From Candidatus Zixiibacteriota bacterium (GTDB lineage: Bacteria > Zixibacteria > MSB-5A5 > GN15 > FEB-12), in the NCBI GenBank assembly GCA_022571845.1, contig JACZXB010000011.1, forward strand, positions 23,094 through 87,093: a DNA stretch of 64,000 nucleotides, written 5' to 3'. Of the stretch, positions 1 through 7,763 are shown in pieces. How positions within the stretch are numbered: the first letter of the stretch is position 1; each line of letters starts with the position of its first letter. The notes under the pieces are model-generated. The model worked only from the letters and a program-made list of their open reading frames with translations. It searched no databases and had not been told where the DNA came from. The position numbers and the translations under genes were made by a program.

Positions 1-420
1 GTAAGCCAGCGGATTGTCCAGTCGCGTCAGAAGAATAGTGGCCTCTGCCTTTTTGTCCTGGTGCCACTTTATCGCCTGGCCTAAATCAAAATTTGTTATC
101 AAATCTCCTGATATTACTATTACCGGTTCGCGGTTGTTCTCCAGCGCAAAAGCTACGGCGCCGGCGGTGCCATAATCTTCTTCAGGTTTGATGTATGACA
201 TGCTGACGCCAAATTTGCTGCCGTCTCCGAAATATTCTCGGATAGCGTCTGACTGGAAATAGAGCAGCGCTGTAATATCGGTCAAGCCATGCTTGGCAAG
301 CAGCGAAACCACATGTTCCATCATTGGTCTGTTTAAAACAGGCACCATCGGCTTCGGCCTATTAATTGTGAGCGGCCTGAGTCTGGTTCCAAAACCTCCG
401 GCCATGACAATCGCTTTCAT
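1..420 (-). CDS. Sugar-phosphate nucleotidyltransferase (N-terminal part, cut by window edge)
   Basis: The reverse strand reads from an ATG at 418-420 to the window edge without a stop. The first residues are MKAIVMAGGFGTRLRPLTIN, the nucleotide-binding signature of the NTP_transferase family, followed by NRPKPMVPVLNRPMMEH with the conserved KPM and P-loop-like loop. The family activates sugar 1-phosphates with an NTP for cell-surface polysaccharide synthesis. This N-terminus best resembles mannose-1-phosphate guanylyltransferase or glucose-1-phosphate thymidylyl/uridylyltransferase. The substrate cannot be set from 140 residues, and a C-terminal fusion such as a phosphomannomutase could lie outside the window. 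It starts two bases after the stop of the upstream HAD phosphatase gene, so the two are probably co-transcribed. Confidence 0.85.
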   Translation of the reverse strand, partial: MKAIVMAGGFGTRLRPLTINRPKPMVPVLNRPMMEHVVSLLAKHGLTDITALLYFQSDAIREYFGDGSKFGVSMSYIKPEEDYGTAGAVAFALENNREPVIVISGDLITNFDLGQAIKWHQDKKAEATILLTRLDNPLAY

Positions 421-422
421 TT

Positions 423-1097
423 TCAGCTAAGTCCCTTCATATATCCAAGGTCGACCAATTTCGATTTGACATCATCAAAATCATCATAATCCAGATACTC
501 AATACTATTGTCATCACAATATTTTTTGAGGTCTTTTTTGGCAAAGAGAACATCGGCTGCTTTGACAGCGCAGACATCGGAATAGCCATCCCCTATAAAT
601 ACAACGTCGGCCTCGCCTTGGTGCTGTTTTTTTAAGTCCTCTATCCGTTCTTCCTTGCAGCTTCCGCAACTCTGGCAACGACGATTGTCATAAGGAAACA
701 TAATGGAAATTCCGCCGTTTTCAAATATCGCTTTGTTGCTTATCGCTTTAATTCCGGTCAGGTCAAATTTGTTTAAGAGAAACTCTATATAAAAATCCAG
801 TCCGTCGGAAATTATAGTCAAAGAAATGTCCTGTTCCCGGCAGGTTTTGACAAACTCAGGAAAAGCTTTATCCAGTTTGAAATCCTCGAGAAATTTGAAC
901 GCCTGCTCTTTGCTGGTTTTTACCAGAGCAGCTTCGCGAATCAGGCACTCCCGGGTCGACATCTCTCCCGATTTCCAGAAAGGCAGCAGTTCATCGTTTT
1001 TGCCGCCTGAAAAGTGATGAAAAAAACTGTAGCCGACATCGCGGGTTGAAATCGTGCCGTCAAAATCTACTGCTATCAGGCATTTTTTTTCTACCAT
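423..1097 (-). CDS. HAD-superfamily phosphatase (MtnX / PHOSPHO-like, subfamily IB)
   Basis: This 224-residue protein has the HAD motif I DFDGT at residues 11-15 (nucleophile Asp11, acid/base Asp13), motif II Ser/Asp in IISDG near 97 and motif IV GDGYSD near 169-174. A cysteine triplet C141-x2-C144-x2-C147 followed by K is typical of the diketo-methylthiopentane-phosphate phosphatase/PHOSPHO1-like branch, so a small phosphomonoester substrate is likely. No other methionine-salvage gene is in the window, so an MtnX role is not supported. It overlaps the DUF1634 gene by 7 bases upstream and leaves two bases to the nucleotidyltransferase. A role in dephosphorylating a sugar- or inositol-phosphate intermediate is possible but only inferred. 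Confidence 0.8.
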   Translation of the reverse strand: MVEKKCLIAVDFDGTISTRDVGYSFFHHFSGGKNDELLPFWKSGEMSTRECLIREAALVKTSKEQAFKFLEDFKLDKAFPEFVKTCREQDISLTIISDGLDFYIEFLLNKFDLTGIKAISNKAIFENGGISIMFPYDNRRCQSCGSCKEERIEDLKKQHQGEADVVFIGDGYSDVCAVKAADVLFAKKDLKKYCDDNSIEYLDYDDFDDVKSKLVDLGYMKGLS

Positions 1098-1384
1098 GAG
1101 AGACTCGCCCCGAGATAAATTGTGACAGCAAGAAGCATCATAAAAGCATAGCTCCAGATCATAAAGGTTCTGTTATTCGTGCTCTTAAACTGCGCCGCGA
1201 AAACTGCCAATCTGCCTACGGTCAATATCATCAACAAAATCACACACCAAAGGCTTAGTTTTTTTGCTATAGGATTTTCCGCATAAAGCAACACCGATAT
1301 CAGTAAACTCAGCGACAGCGCCAAATACCAGAAAGACAACTGATACTTATACAGCCAATCATTTTTTTGCAGCCTATCCATCAT
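1091..1384 (-). CDS. Small three-helix membrane protein, DUF1634-like
   Basis: This 97-residue protein has three hydrophobic segments at about residues 17-34, 42-63 and 74-94 and a short charged N-terminus. It lies five bases downstream of a TauE/SafE-type transporter gene. DUF1634 proteins of about this length and topology are commonly encoded next to TSUP transporters, so it is probably an accessory subunit. I assign DUF1634 from topology and context, not from a signature motif. It overlaps the start of the HAD phosphatase gene by 7 bases, which suggests one operon. Confidence 0.65.
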   Translation of the reverse strand: MMDRLQKNDWLYKYQLSFWYLALSLSLLISVLLYAENPIAKKLSLWCVILLMILTVGRLAVFAAQFKSTNNRTFMIWSYAFMMLLAVTIYLGASLSW

Positions 1385-1389
1385 AATAA

Positions 1390-2145
1390 TTACCCCAGGG
1401 CACTACTTAACAACTTGTAGGCAGTAAACAGCATAACAATCAGAAATACAATCTTGACAGCCAGCGGTTTGGCCAGTGTGCCCAGTTTGCCGCCGATCAT
1501 GCCACCGATCACAACGCCCAGAATGACCGGCATGGCAGCAGAGGCATCCAGTCGCCCTGAGCCAAGATAAACAGCCGTGGCTGCGGTAGCAGAAAAACCT
1601 ATGACCATGGCCGAGGTACCTCTGGCTACGCTCAGATCTTTACCAAACAGAAGATAAAGAGCCGGAATAAAAAAGATACCCCCTCCGACGCCAAGAGTGG
1701 CGGCGATTGTGCCGGTAAGAAGTGCTACTGCTGCTGCTATAGAATAGTAGAGTGTCTTGCTGTCAGCATGCCACTTCTTCTCAGAATCATTTTTTTTCTT
1801 AAAGAGCATGAGCGCCGCATAAACAACAAGAACCGAGAAAATCAGCTGTATTATATTCGAAGGTATATAGGCGCTAATGATGCTGCCGGCAACACCGCCA
1901 ATCGTCATGAAAACACCTAGGACAACAACCAGTTCATTGTCTATCAGATTTTTTTTCAAGAACGGCGTAGATGCTGACATTGAGCCTACTATAATCGCGG
2001 CCATAGAAATTGGCGCGGCAGCTTTGATATCCATGCCCATTACAATGGCCATAAAGGGCACCATTATTATGCCGCCGCCCAGCCCCAGATATCCCCCAAG
2101 CAATCCTCCGGTTAAGCCGCAACAAATGTATAAAATTGCTTCCAG
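1390..2145 (-). CDS. TSUP (TauE/SafE) family anion permease
   Basis: The protein has the duplicated glycine-rich TSUP repeats: GGYLGLGGGIIMVPF in the first half and TLGVGGGIFFIPALYL in the second, with about eight hydrophobic segments. The family exports or imports sulfite, sulfoacetate or other sulfur anions through the inner membrane. The first standard-type start is TTG at 2101-2103, but that cuts into the first helix. An in-frame CTG at 2143-2145 restores the usual N-terminus (EAILYICCGLTGGL) and has an AGAGGA Shine-Dalgarno eight bases upstream, so I prefer it. An in-frame stop just before it bars any longer form. Gene order with the DUF1634-like protein supports the call; the substrate is unknown. 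Confidence 0.8.
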   Translation of the reverse strand: MEAILYICCGLTGGLLGGYLGLGGGIIMVPFMAIVMGMDIKAAAPISMAAIIVGSMSASTPFLKKNLIDNELVVVLGVFMTIGGVAGSIISAYIPSNIIQLIFSVLVVYAALMLFKKKNDSEKKWHADSKTLYYSIAAAVALLTGTIAATLGVGGGIFFIPALYLLFGKDLSVARGTSAMVIGFSATAATAVYLGSGRLDASAAMPVILGVVIGGMIGGKLGTLAKPLAVKIVFLIVMLFTAYKLLSSALG

Positions 2146-2148
2146 TTT

Positions 2149-3711
2149 TTAGTTCCTCTTTTTTAAGGCTTGAATAGCAACCTGGATCGGTTCGTATTCA
2201 GAAGCAAAGGCTTCCTTGTAAGAACGGTAGACGCCAAATTTTCTTTCGAGCGACTGCTGCCTCAGACGCAGCCAGATAAAATCTGCAAATTTTTTGAAGT
2301 ATAGCTCATCTGCCAGCCGCGAATTTTCTGTAAGAACAGCTGCCACACTTTTCATGTTTTTCGTCTCTGCCTGGGACTCTAAATATTTCGCAATCTCTGT
2401 TGTTTTAGATTCAAAATCAAAATTGCCGGCCAAGGCAAATTCTTGGAGCCTGGCGACCCAGATGTCGCGGGTCTCCGAAGAATTATCGGCGCCAATTATT
2501 TCATCCTGATATTTGTGAGCAAATCGAAAGAGAGCCAGCGATCTCTCCAGTTCATTATAAAAAGCACTCTTTTCAATATACTCAATATAAGAGTCGGGAA
2601 TAATTCCGCGGTCACTTTTAGCATCAGCTCTGCCGGGAGAATTTATGAATTTCCTCCCCTCGAAATAGTAACGTGAGATGGTCAGTCTAAGACCGTCTCC
2701 ATCGGACAATCTGAAATATCCCTGCACCAGACCTTTTCCGAAAGTAGTATCGCCTACTATAATCGCTTTACCGGAATATTTAAGCGCTCCGGCGACAATC
2801 TCCGATGAAGAGGCCGAGGCGCCATTTACTAAAATCGCTAGCGGTAATTCGGGCAGGTCGATTTCTTTACTGGCATAATACTCTTCGCTTTCCCAGCGGG
2901 ATTTCCCAAATGAGCCGACAATGAATTCGTTTTTCTCAAGAAACAGATCTACTGTTTTTCTGGCTTCTTCAAAAAGGCCGCCGGGATTATCCCGCAGGTC
3001 CAGTATCAGTCCCTTGACAGCTTGAGGATTGTTTTTTATTAAAGAATCGAGGGCGGCTTTTAAGTCATCAGTCGCACCGGCATTAAAATCCAAAAGCCTG
3101 ACGTATACAAAACTGTCAGGCCTGATACCAGCGTAAGGAACATGAAGGAAATCTATTCTTTTTCTTTCTATTTCAAACTGCAAAGTATCGCCGGTGGCGG
3201 GTCTCAAAATTTTTGCCGTTATAGTAGTCCCTTCTTCACCTTTTACTATTTTTATCGACGCGGTAGACGACAATCCACCCAGTGTGATAGAGTCAACTTT
3301 TGTAATAATATCACCATTCAAGATACCTGCAACTGCCGCCGGACCATTCTCGCGTACTGAGATTATGAGCAGACCTCTTTTTTCAGCTGTCACCAAAACA
3401 CCAATGCCGTGATAGCCGCCGCTCAATTCGTCCACAAACTGGTCAAGCTGCTCTTTATCGATATAACTGGAAAACGGGTCGAGCTGGTCAAAGATTGCCT
3501 GGCGGGCCGAAAGCATAGCGCTCTGCCAGTTGACTCGGTCGGGGTAAACGTCACGAATAATTTTGGCTGCCCTGAACAAACTCTGCGAATATTTCACAGC
3601 CGGGTCTGAGATAACAATAACTGCCATTCCTCCGGCAATACTTATTGTTAGAGCCAAAAATAGAACAGTTAGGATTATAGATTTTTTTTCGAAATATTGA
3701 TTTTGGCTCAT
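2149..3711 (-). CDS. C-terminal processing protease, S41 family (CtpA/Prc type)
   Basis: This 520-residue protein has an N-terminal signal anchor (about residues 11-34), a CTP N-terminal helical region, a PDZ domain (about 95-180, with the GIGV loop) and an S41 catalytic core. The core carries the LDLRDNPGG motif (237-245), the likely nucleophile Ser301 within NGASASSSE and the general base Lys326 within TFGKG. These are periplasmic, membrane-tethered proteases that trim the C-termini of envelope proteins. A C-terminal helical extension of about 150 residues follows the core. Its start overlaps the tmk stop as ATGA, so the two are translationally coupled. Confidence 0.92.
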   Translation of the reverse strand: MSQNQYFEKKSIILTVLFLALTISIAGGMAVIVISDPAVKYSQSLFRAAKIIRDVYPDRVNWQSAMLSARQAIFDQLDPFSSYIDKEQLDQFVDELSGGYHGIGVLVTAEKRGLLIISVRENGPAAVAGILNGDIITKVDSITLGGLSSTASIKIVKGEEGTTITAKILRPATGDTLQFEIERKRIDFLHVPYAGIRPDSFVYVRLLDFNAGATDDLKAALDSLIKNNPQAVKGLILDLRDNPGGLFEEARKTVDLFLEKNEFIVGSFGKSRWESEEYYASKEIDLPELPLAILVNGASASSSEIVAGALKYSGKAIIVGDTTFGKGLVQGYFRLSDGDGLRLTISRYYFEGRKFINSPGRADAKSDRGIIPDSYIEYIEKSAFYNELERSLALFRFAHKYQDEIIGADNSSETRDIWVARLQEFALAGNFDFESKTTEIAKYLESQAETKNMKSVAAVLTENSRLADELYFKKFADFIWLRLRQQSLERKFGVYRSYKEAFASEYEPIQVAIQALKKRN

Positions 3712-4343
3712 TGCAGCTTGAGTCTTCTTTTTAGAATTGTTTTGACTTGCTCAAATATTACGTCAGGCAAAGGTGAGCTGTCTATTAGTTTGACTCGGCG
3801 CTTTTCAATTCTGGCAATCTCTTGAAATCCTTTTCGCACCCGCCTGTGAAAAGCCAGCGCCTGTGACTCTAACCTATCAGGAGTTTTGCCGCGCCTTTTT
3901 GCAGCTGTTTTCAAATCAACATCGAAGACAAATGTAAATTCCGGCACGATATTAGCTGTAGCTATTTTGTGAAGAGATTTGACCATCTTAATGTTGAGTC
4001 TACGACCATAGCCTTGATAGGCGGTGGTACTGTCGTAAAACCTGTCACAGAGAACTACCAGACCATTAGCCAGGGCAGGTTTAATCTTTAAGGCGGTTAG
4101 CTCTGAACGGGCAGCCTCATATAAAAGCAATTCTGTCAAATCCGGAATAGCTAACTTTTTATTTAATAGAATCTTCCTGAGCTTTTCAGCCACAGGCGTA
4201 GAGCCCGGTTCGCGCAGCAAGATAACCTTTTTTTTCAATTTCTTAAGATAGTTAAAAGCTTTTCCGGCCTGAACTGATTTACCGCAGCCATCAATCCCCT
4301 CAAAAGTTATCAGCTGGCCTGTATGTTTATTTTGCGTTGTCAT
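3708..4343 (-). CDS. tmk: Thymidylate kinase
   Basis: It phosphorylates dTMP to dTDP in the cytoplasm for DNA precursor synthesis. At 211 residues it is the normal family length. It shows the P-loop in TFEGIDGCGKS, the dTMP-binding LREPG motif, the DRFYDST motif (the DR(Y/F) signature) and a basic LID region RRGKTPDRLES. The ATG at 4341-4343 is the first in-frame start after the ino1 terminator. It overlaps the following S41 protease gene by four bases. Assignment is firm. Confidence 0.95.
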   Translation of the reverse strand: MTTQNKHTGQLITFEGIDGCGKSVQAGKAFNYLKKLKKKVILLREPGSTPVAEKLRKILLNKKLAIPDLTELLLYEAARSELTALKIKPALANGLVVLCDRFYDSTTAYQGYGRRLNIKMVKSLHKIATANIVPEFTFVFDVDLKTAAKRRGKTPDRLESQALAFHRRVRKGFQEIARIEKRRVKLIDSSPLPDVIFEQVKTILKRRLKLQ

Positions 4344-4365
4344 AATAATGTTTCAATTATGTTTT

Positions 4366-4398
4366 ATAAAAAACCGGCGATTAAATCAACCGCCGGTT
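4366..4398 (-). terminator. Rho-independent terminator of the inositol-phosphate synthase gene
   Basis: An 8-bp perfect stem (AACCGGCG at 4372-4379 with CGCCGGTT at 4391-4398) with an 11-nt loop is followed on the minus strand by a run of six T. It lies 29 bases after the ino1 stop and before the tmk start, which separates the two transcription units. Confidence 0.85.
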
Positions 4399-4426
4399 AT
4401 AATATTCAATAATACTGTCGGGAAAA

Positions 4427-5653
4427 CTACTTTTTCTTCCTGACAATCCTTTTTGGTCTGGGGCGCCTGAGCCCTTTGGCCGCCATAGCCGGCACGGTCT
4501 TTCTGCTTACGGAGACCGTTTTGGCCGTCTTCTTAGTACGTTTGATGGAAATAGCAGTTGTTTTAGCAGCCTTCTTTTTCCAGCCATACCTGGTGATGAA
4601 TTCCTCGGTCAATATACGGGCCTCTTCATCGGTATACTGCACCGGCGGAGATTTCTTGAAATAGGAAGAAGGTCCATTGAGCGAGCCGGATAGTTTATTA
4701 TCAAGAGCCAGCTTGCAACAACGGACAGCGTCAATTACCACCCCGGCCGAGTTGGGGCTGTCCCAGACTTCAAGCTTCATTTCAACGTTAAGAGGCACAT
4801 CTCCAAAGGTCGTGCCTTCCATCCGGATATAGGCCCACTTACGGTCTGAAAGCCAGGGCACGTAATCCGAAGGACCGATATGAATGTTATCTTTGCCCAT
4901 ATCGTAGGGAAGCTGGCTGGAGACGGCGTTCGTTTTGGAAATCTTCTTGGATTCTAAACGGGAGCGCTCCAGCATATTCAAGAAGTCGGTATTGCCGCCA
5001 AAATTGAGTTGATAAGTATGGTCGAGTCTGACACCGCGGTCATAAAAAAGACGTGTCAAAACTCGGTGGGTGATAGTTGAACCGACCTGCGACTTGATAT
5101 CATCGCCAATAATCGGCAGACCTTTTTTCTCAAAGCGTTTTTGCCAGTATTGCTCTCTGGCAATAAAGACCGGAATGCAGTTAACGAAACCGCAGCCGGC
5201 TTCCAGCACCTGCTCCACATACCATTTGGTGGCTTCCTCAGAACCAACCGGCAGATAATTTATAACTACATCGGTGCGTGTTTCTTTTAATAGTTTGACA
5301 ATATCAACCGTGTCGCCGGGAGCTTTTTCTATAACTTGAGAAAGATAATACCCTAAACCGTCATGGGTCATGCCGCGCCTGACTTTCACGCCGGATTTGG
5401 GAACGCCTGAAAATTTGAAAGTATTGTTGGGCTTGGTGAAGATTGCTTCAGACAAATCTTTACCAACTTTGTTTTTATCAATATCAATCGCCGCCGAAAA
5501 CTCAATATCCCTGATATGATATCCGCCCAGATTGACATGCATCAGCCCCGGCACCAGATCACCATCTTTGGCATTCTTGTAATATTCTACTCCCTGTACC
5601 AAAGACGAGGCGCAGTTGCCGACCCCGATGATAGCTACTCTGACTTTTGACAT
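4427..5653 (-). CDS. ino1: myo-Inositol-1-phosphate (inositol-3-phosphate) synthase with basic C-terminal tail
   Basis: It converts glucose 6-phosphate to inositol phosphate using NAD. The Rossmann motif is at the N-terminus ([18 protein letters not shown]). Further family features are [14 protein letters not shown] and [11 protein letters not shown], the NAD/phosphate and catalytic lysine regions, and the C-terminal [18 protein letters not shown] segment typical of short bacterial and archaeal enzymes. I start at the ATG 5651-5653: AAGGAG precedes it, and a longer in-frame form from 5731 would begin inside the promoter at 5703-5731. The last ~50 residues are very rich in Lys, Arg, Ala and Thr ([22 protein letters not shown]), like histone-H1-type tails and unusual for this enzyme. 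A TetR gene is divergent upstream. Confidence 0.93.
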   Translation of the reverse strand: MSKVRVAIIGVGNCASSLVQGVEYYKNAKDGDLVPGLMHVNLGGYHIRDIEFSAAIDIDKNKVGKDLSEAIFTKPNNTFKFSGVPKSGVKVRRGMTHDGLGYYLSQVIEKAPGDTVDIVKLLKETRTDVVINYLPVGSEEATKWYVEQVLEAGCGFVNCIPVFIAREQYWQKRFEKKGLPIIGDDIKSQVGSTITHRVLTRLFYDRGVRLDHTYQLNFGGNTDFLNMLERSRLESKKISKTNAVSSQLPYDMGKDNIHIGPSDYVPWLSDRKWAYIRMEGTTFGDVPLNVEMKLEVWDSPNSAGVVIDAVRCCKLALDNKLSGSLNGPSSYFKKSPPVQYTDEEARILTEEFITRYGWKKKAAKTTAISIKRTKKTAKTVSVSRKTVPAMAAKGLRRPRPKRIVRKKK

Positions 5654-5702
5654 ATAACAGAACTCCTTTTTGAAATTTCTTTTGTTACTTAAATGAACCT
5701 CG

Positions 5703-5731
5703 AATATATCAGAATGTAAGAGGGCTGTCAA
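5703..5731 (-). promoter_or_regulatory. Sigma-70-type promoter of ino1
   Basis: On the minus strand the sequence reads TTGACA, 17 bases, TATATT. This places the start of transcription near 5696 and gives a leader of about 40 bases to the ATG at 5653. It is the best promoter match in the divergent region. Confidence 0.75.
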
Positions 5732-5738
5732 TTTCTAT

Positions 5739-5766
5739 TTGCTTTTTGGGGTCAGTTATATATCTT
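5739..5766 (+). promoter_or_regulatory. Possible promoter of the TetR gene
   Basis: TTGCTT, a 16-base spacer and TATCTT lie upstream of the tetR start. The predicted transcription start is just before the 22-bp palindrome, which would suit autorepression. The match is only moderate. Confidence 0.4.
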
Positions 5767-5776
5767 AAGTTTATTA

Positions 5777-5798
5777 TTTATGACTATATAGTCATAAA
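5777..5798. promoter_or_regulatory. Perfect 22-bp palindrome, candidate TetR operator
   Basis: The core TGACTATATAGTCA is flanked by TTTA and TAAA, forming an uninterrupted inverted repeat. It sits between the divergent tetR and ino1 genes, 36 bases before the tetR start and about 46 bases beyond the ino1 -35 element. Length, symmetry and place fit a TetR-family operator. No second copy was noticed in the window. Confidence 0.65.
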
Positions 5799-5833
5799 GG
5801 CCTGAAATTTGACATATATGAAGACTTATAATT

Positions 5834-6481
5834 ATGATTGATGAAAATCTGATAGCTGAACTGGTCCGAAGAAAGGTAGTTACTGAGACTTTCCGGCGGC
5901 TGCCGCCCGCTAAAAAAGAAAAACTATATTCCACTGCCTTACATATTTTTGCCAAATACGGTTACGACGGCATGGCCATAGACCAGTTCTGTGCTAATGC
6001 CAGAATATCCAAAGGTTCATTCTTTCAGTATTTCCCTTCTAAAACTCACCTGTTGGAGTTTGCCCTGCTCCTTTTTGACCACACTTTGATAGAAGTTTCG
6101 GAAAAATTAAGAGAAACAGAAACTGCGGTTATGGCCAAAGACCGGCTGCTGCAATTGATCCTGGCGCTGGGCGGCAGAGACGTTCTTCAGGCAGTTGAAA
6201 AGAAATTTTATCTGTTTGCCGTAAACTCTCTTCATCATAGTGCGGTAGCTGTAGAAGGCATTCAACTTGAGCGTCATCTTTATGATTTTATTTCCGAAGT
6301 AGTCAGACGTGCTGTAGAAACCAGAGAAGTTCGTTCCGATTACGCCACCGAGGCAACCATTAGATTCGTAGCACGAACTATTGACGGCATCCTCACAGAT
6401 TTTTTCTTAAGCGGTAAAATTCCTGACAGGGAAACAACCGTGCCTCTGATCGAATACTTGTTTGACGGCATAAAAAATTAG
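5834..6481 (+). CDS. TetR/AcrR-family transcriptional regulator
   Basis: This 215-residue protein has an N-terminal TetR helix-turn-helix (about residues 28-76: AALHIFAKYGYDGMAIDQFC-type helices, then ISKGSFFQYFPSKTHLL with the classic GS.Y.YF.SK signature). A helical ligand-binding domain follows. It is transcribed away from ino1 across a perfect palindrome, so it probably represses itself and the inositol synthase gene. The ligand could be a lipid or acyl-CoA, as for many TetR regulators of lipid genes, but this is inferred. Its 3' end overlaps the convergent csaA gene by four bases. Confidence 0.88.
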   Translation: MIDENLIAELVRRKVVTETFRRLPPAKKEKLYSTALHIFAKYGYDGMAIDQFCANARISKGSFFQYFPSKTHLLEFALLLFDHTLIEVSEKLRETETAVMAKDRLLQLILALGGRDVLQAVEKKFYLFAVNSLHHSAVAVEGIQLERHLYDFISEVVRRAVETREVRSDYATEATIRFVARTIDGILTDFFLSGKIPDRETTVPLIEYLFDGIKN

Positions 6482-6819
6482 TAAACTCTGGCGCCAAGCT
6501 CGGCCTCGTCAACCGGCCGCAGAAGAGCAATCCCGCCGTCCGGCTTACTGATACCTAAGACCAGAACCTGAGACTCAAAACCGGCAATATTTTTGGTTGG
6601 GAAATTCACGACAGCCAGACATTGTTTATTTAGTAGTTGTTCGACAGTGTAGTCACTTTTGAAACGACCACAAGATTGTTTGATGCCAATTTCTTTTCCA
6701 AAGTCGATCTTAAATTTATAAGTCGGAAACTTTGCCCGCTCAAAATCTGTAACTTCGATTATCTGACCGACTCTGATATCAACTTTTTCAAACTCTTCAA
6801 ATGTAATAAGGTCGCTCAA
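6478..6819 (-). CDS. csaA: CsaA-type tRNA-binding-domain protein
   Basis: This 113-residue protein consists only of an EMAP-II/tRNA-binding OB fold: FEKVDIRVGQIIEV, then the conserved SCGRF-like and NFPTKNIAGFESQVLVLG segments, ending in GARVY. CsaA proteins are small cytoplasmic dimers with reported chaperone-like and tRNA-binding activity. It follows the PfkB gene by five bases, so it is probably the last gene of the 8386-6478 operon. A free-standing copy of the MetRS C-terminal domain is the other possibility. Confidence 0.85.
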   Translation of the reverse strand: MSDLITFEEFEKVDIRVGQIIEVTDFERAKFPTYKFKIDFGKEIGIKQSCGRFKSDYTVEQLLNKQCLAVVNFPTKNIAGFESQVLVLGISKPDGGIALLRPVDEAELGARVY

Positions 6820-6824
6820 AGCTT

Positions 6825-7763
6825 TTAGCCCGCGTTCACTTTTACTTTAACTTTGTAATCTGCCATAGCCAGAAGTTTTTCCTGCCTGATGCGAACAGCG
6901 GCTTCAGTCATAGGGAAATCCGGACCAACATGCTCAAGCATGATAGAAGAGGTAGCCGCTGCGAAGCATCCGGCCCGCCGCAAATCTCCATCGCTTTTAA
7001 AATATTCAAAAGTAAAGCCGGCCATATGGGTATCACCGCAGCCGGTGGCATCGACAACATTGGCATCGTAGGGCGGAATATCATAAAACTCCTGGCCGTC
7101 ATATACAATCGAACCCAAATCTGCCAAGGTTACTATGACAATTTTCGCTCCCCAGGACTTTATTATCTCTGCTGCTTTATAAGGGTTTTCACGACAGTCA
7201 ATGCCGGTCAAGATGCGCCCTTCGAGTTCGTTGGGCTTGACGATATCGAACAGTCCCAGAATTTCTTCAATCCCCTCGGTCTTATGGTGGTAAATTTCAT
7301 TTTGCTCGTCTGCTCCGCGGATTAATCCTTGCGGATCACAAAACATCAGGCCCTCAAAATCCTGCCTGATTCTTTTGATTTCATCAAAGGAAACTTCACC
7401 CAGAATCGGACCAATCAAGACAGCTTGTGAGTCTTTGTATAACGACGGCGAAAGCTGTTCGATATTATCAGCCCGCTCAATTAGTTTTAAAGTCCTGTTG
7501 CCAAAATCATCGTAATAGTGCAAAGAGAAGCCGCCTGTTTTTTCTGACGGTAGAATTTCATGTTTGATACCGAACCGATCAAGGTCCTGCTCAAGCTGCA
7601 TTTTGTAATCATCACCGGCGCAACCCACGAATGTTACTTCGCTGCCAATTTTGCTCAAAGCCAGAGCTGCATTGGTAGAGCAGCCGGAGAGAACCCGACC
7701 TATCGGTTCAACTTTCTGAATCTTGATTAAATCATAAACGGGGTTGCCGATTACGGTGATCAT
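6825..7763 (-). CDS. PfkB-family carbohydrate (or inositol) kinase
   Basis: This 312-residue ribokinase-fold protein has the N-terminal ligand region (GRVLSGCSTNAALALSKIG, with GCAGDD) and the C-terminal signature VVDATGCGDTHMAGF. That signature carries the catalytic Asp and anion hole, with GCGD in place of the usual GAGD. It phosphorylates a sugar, nucleoside or polyol with ATP. Its ATG overlaps the stop of the CDP-alcohol phosphatidyltransferase gene (TAATG), so the two are coupled. Because PfkB members include an archaeal myo-inositol kinase, a role in feeding inositol phosphate to that transferase is a reasonable but unproven guess. Confidence 0.85.
   Translation of the reverse strand: MITVIGNPVYDLIKIQKVEPIGRVLSGCSTNAALALSKIGSEVTFVGCAGDDYKMQLEQDLDRFGIKHEILPSEKTGGFSLHYYDDFGNRTLKLIERADNIEQLSPSLYKDSQAVLIGPILGEVSFDEIKRIRQDFEGLMFCDPQGLIRGADEQNEIYHHKTEGIEEILGLFDIVKPNELEGRILTGIDCRENPYKAAEIIKSWGAKIVIVTLADLGSIVYDGQEFYDIPPYDANVVDATGCGDTHMAGFTFEYFKSDGDLRRAGCFAAATSSIMLEHVGPDFPMTEAAVRIRQEKLLAMADYKVKVKVNAG

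Noticed and set aside
5654..5731. 26-residue N-terminal extension of inositol-phosphate synthase
   Set aside because: It would begin inside a TTGACA-N17-TATATT promoter, and the Shine-Dalgarno sits before the internal ATG at 5653.
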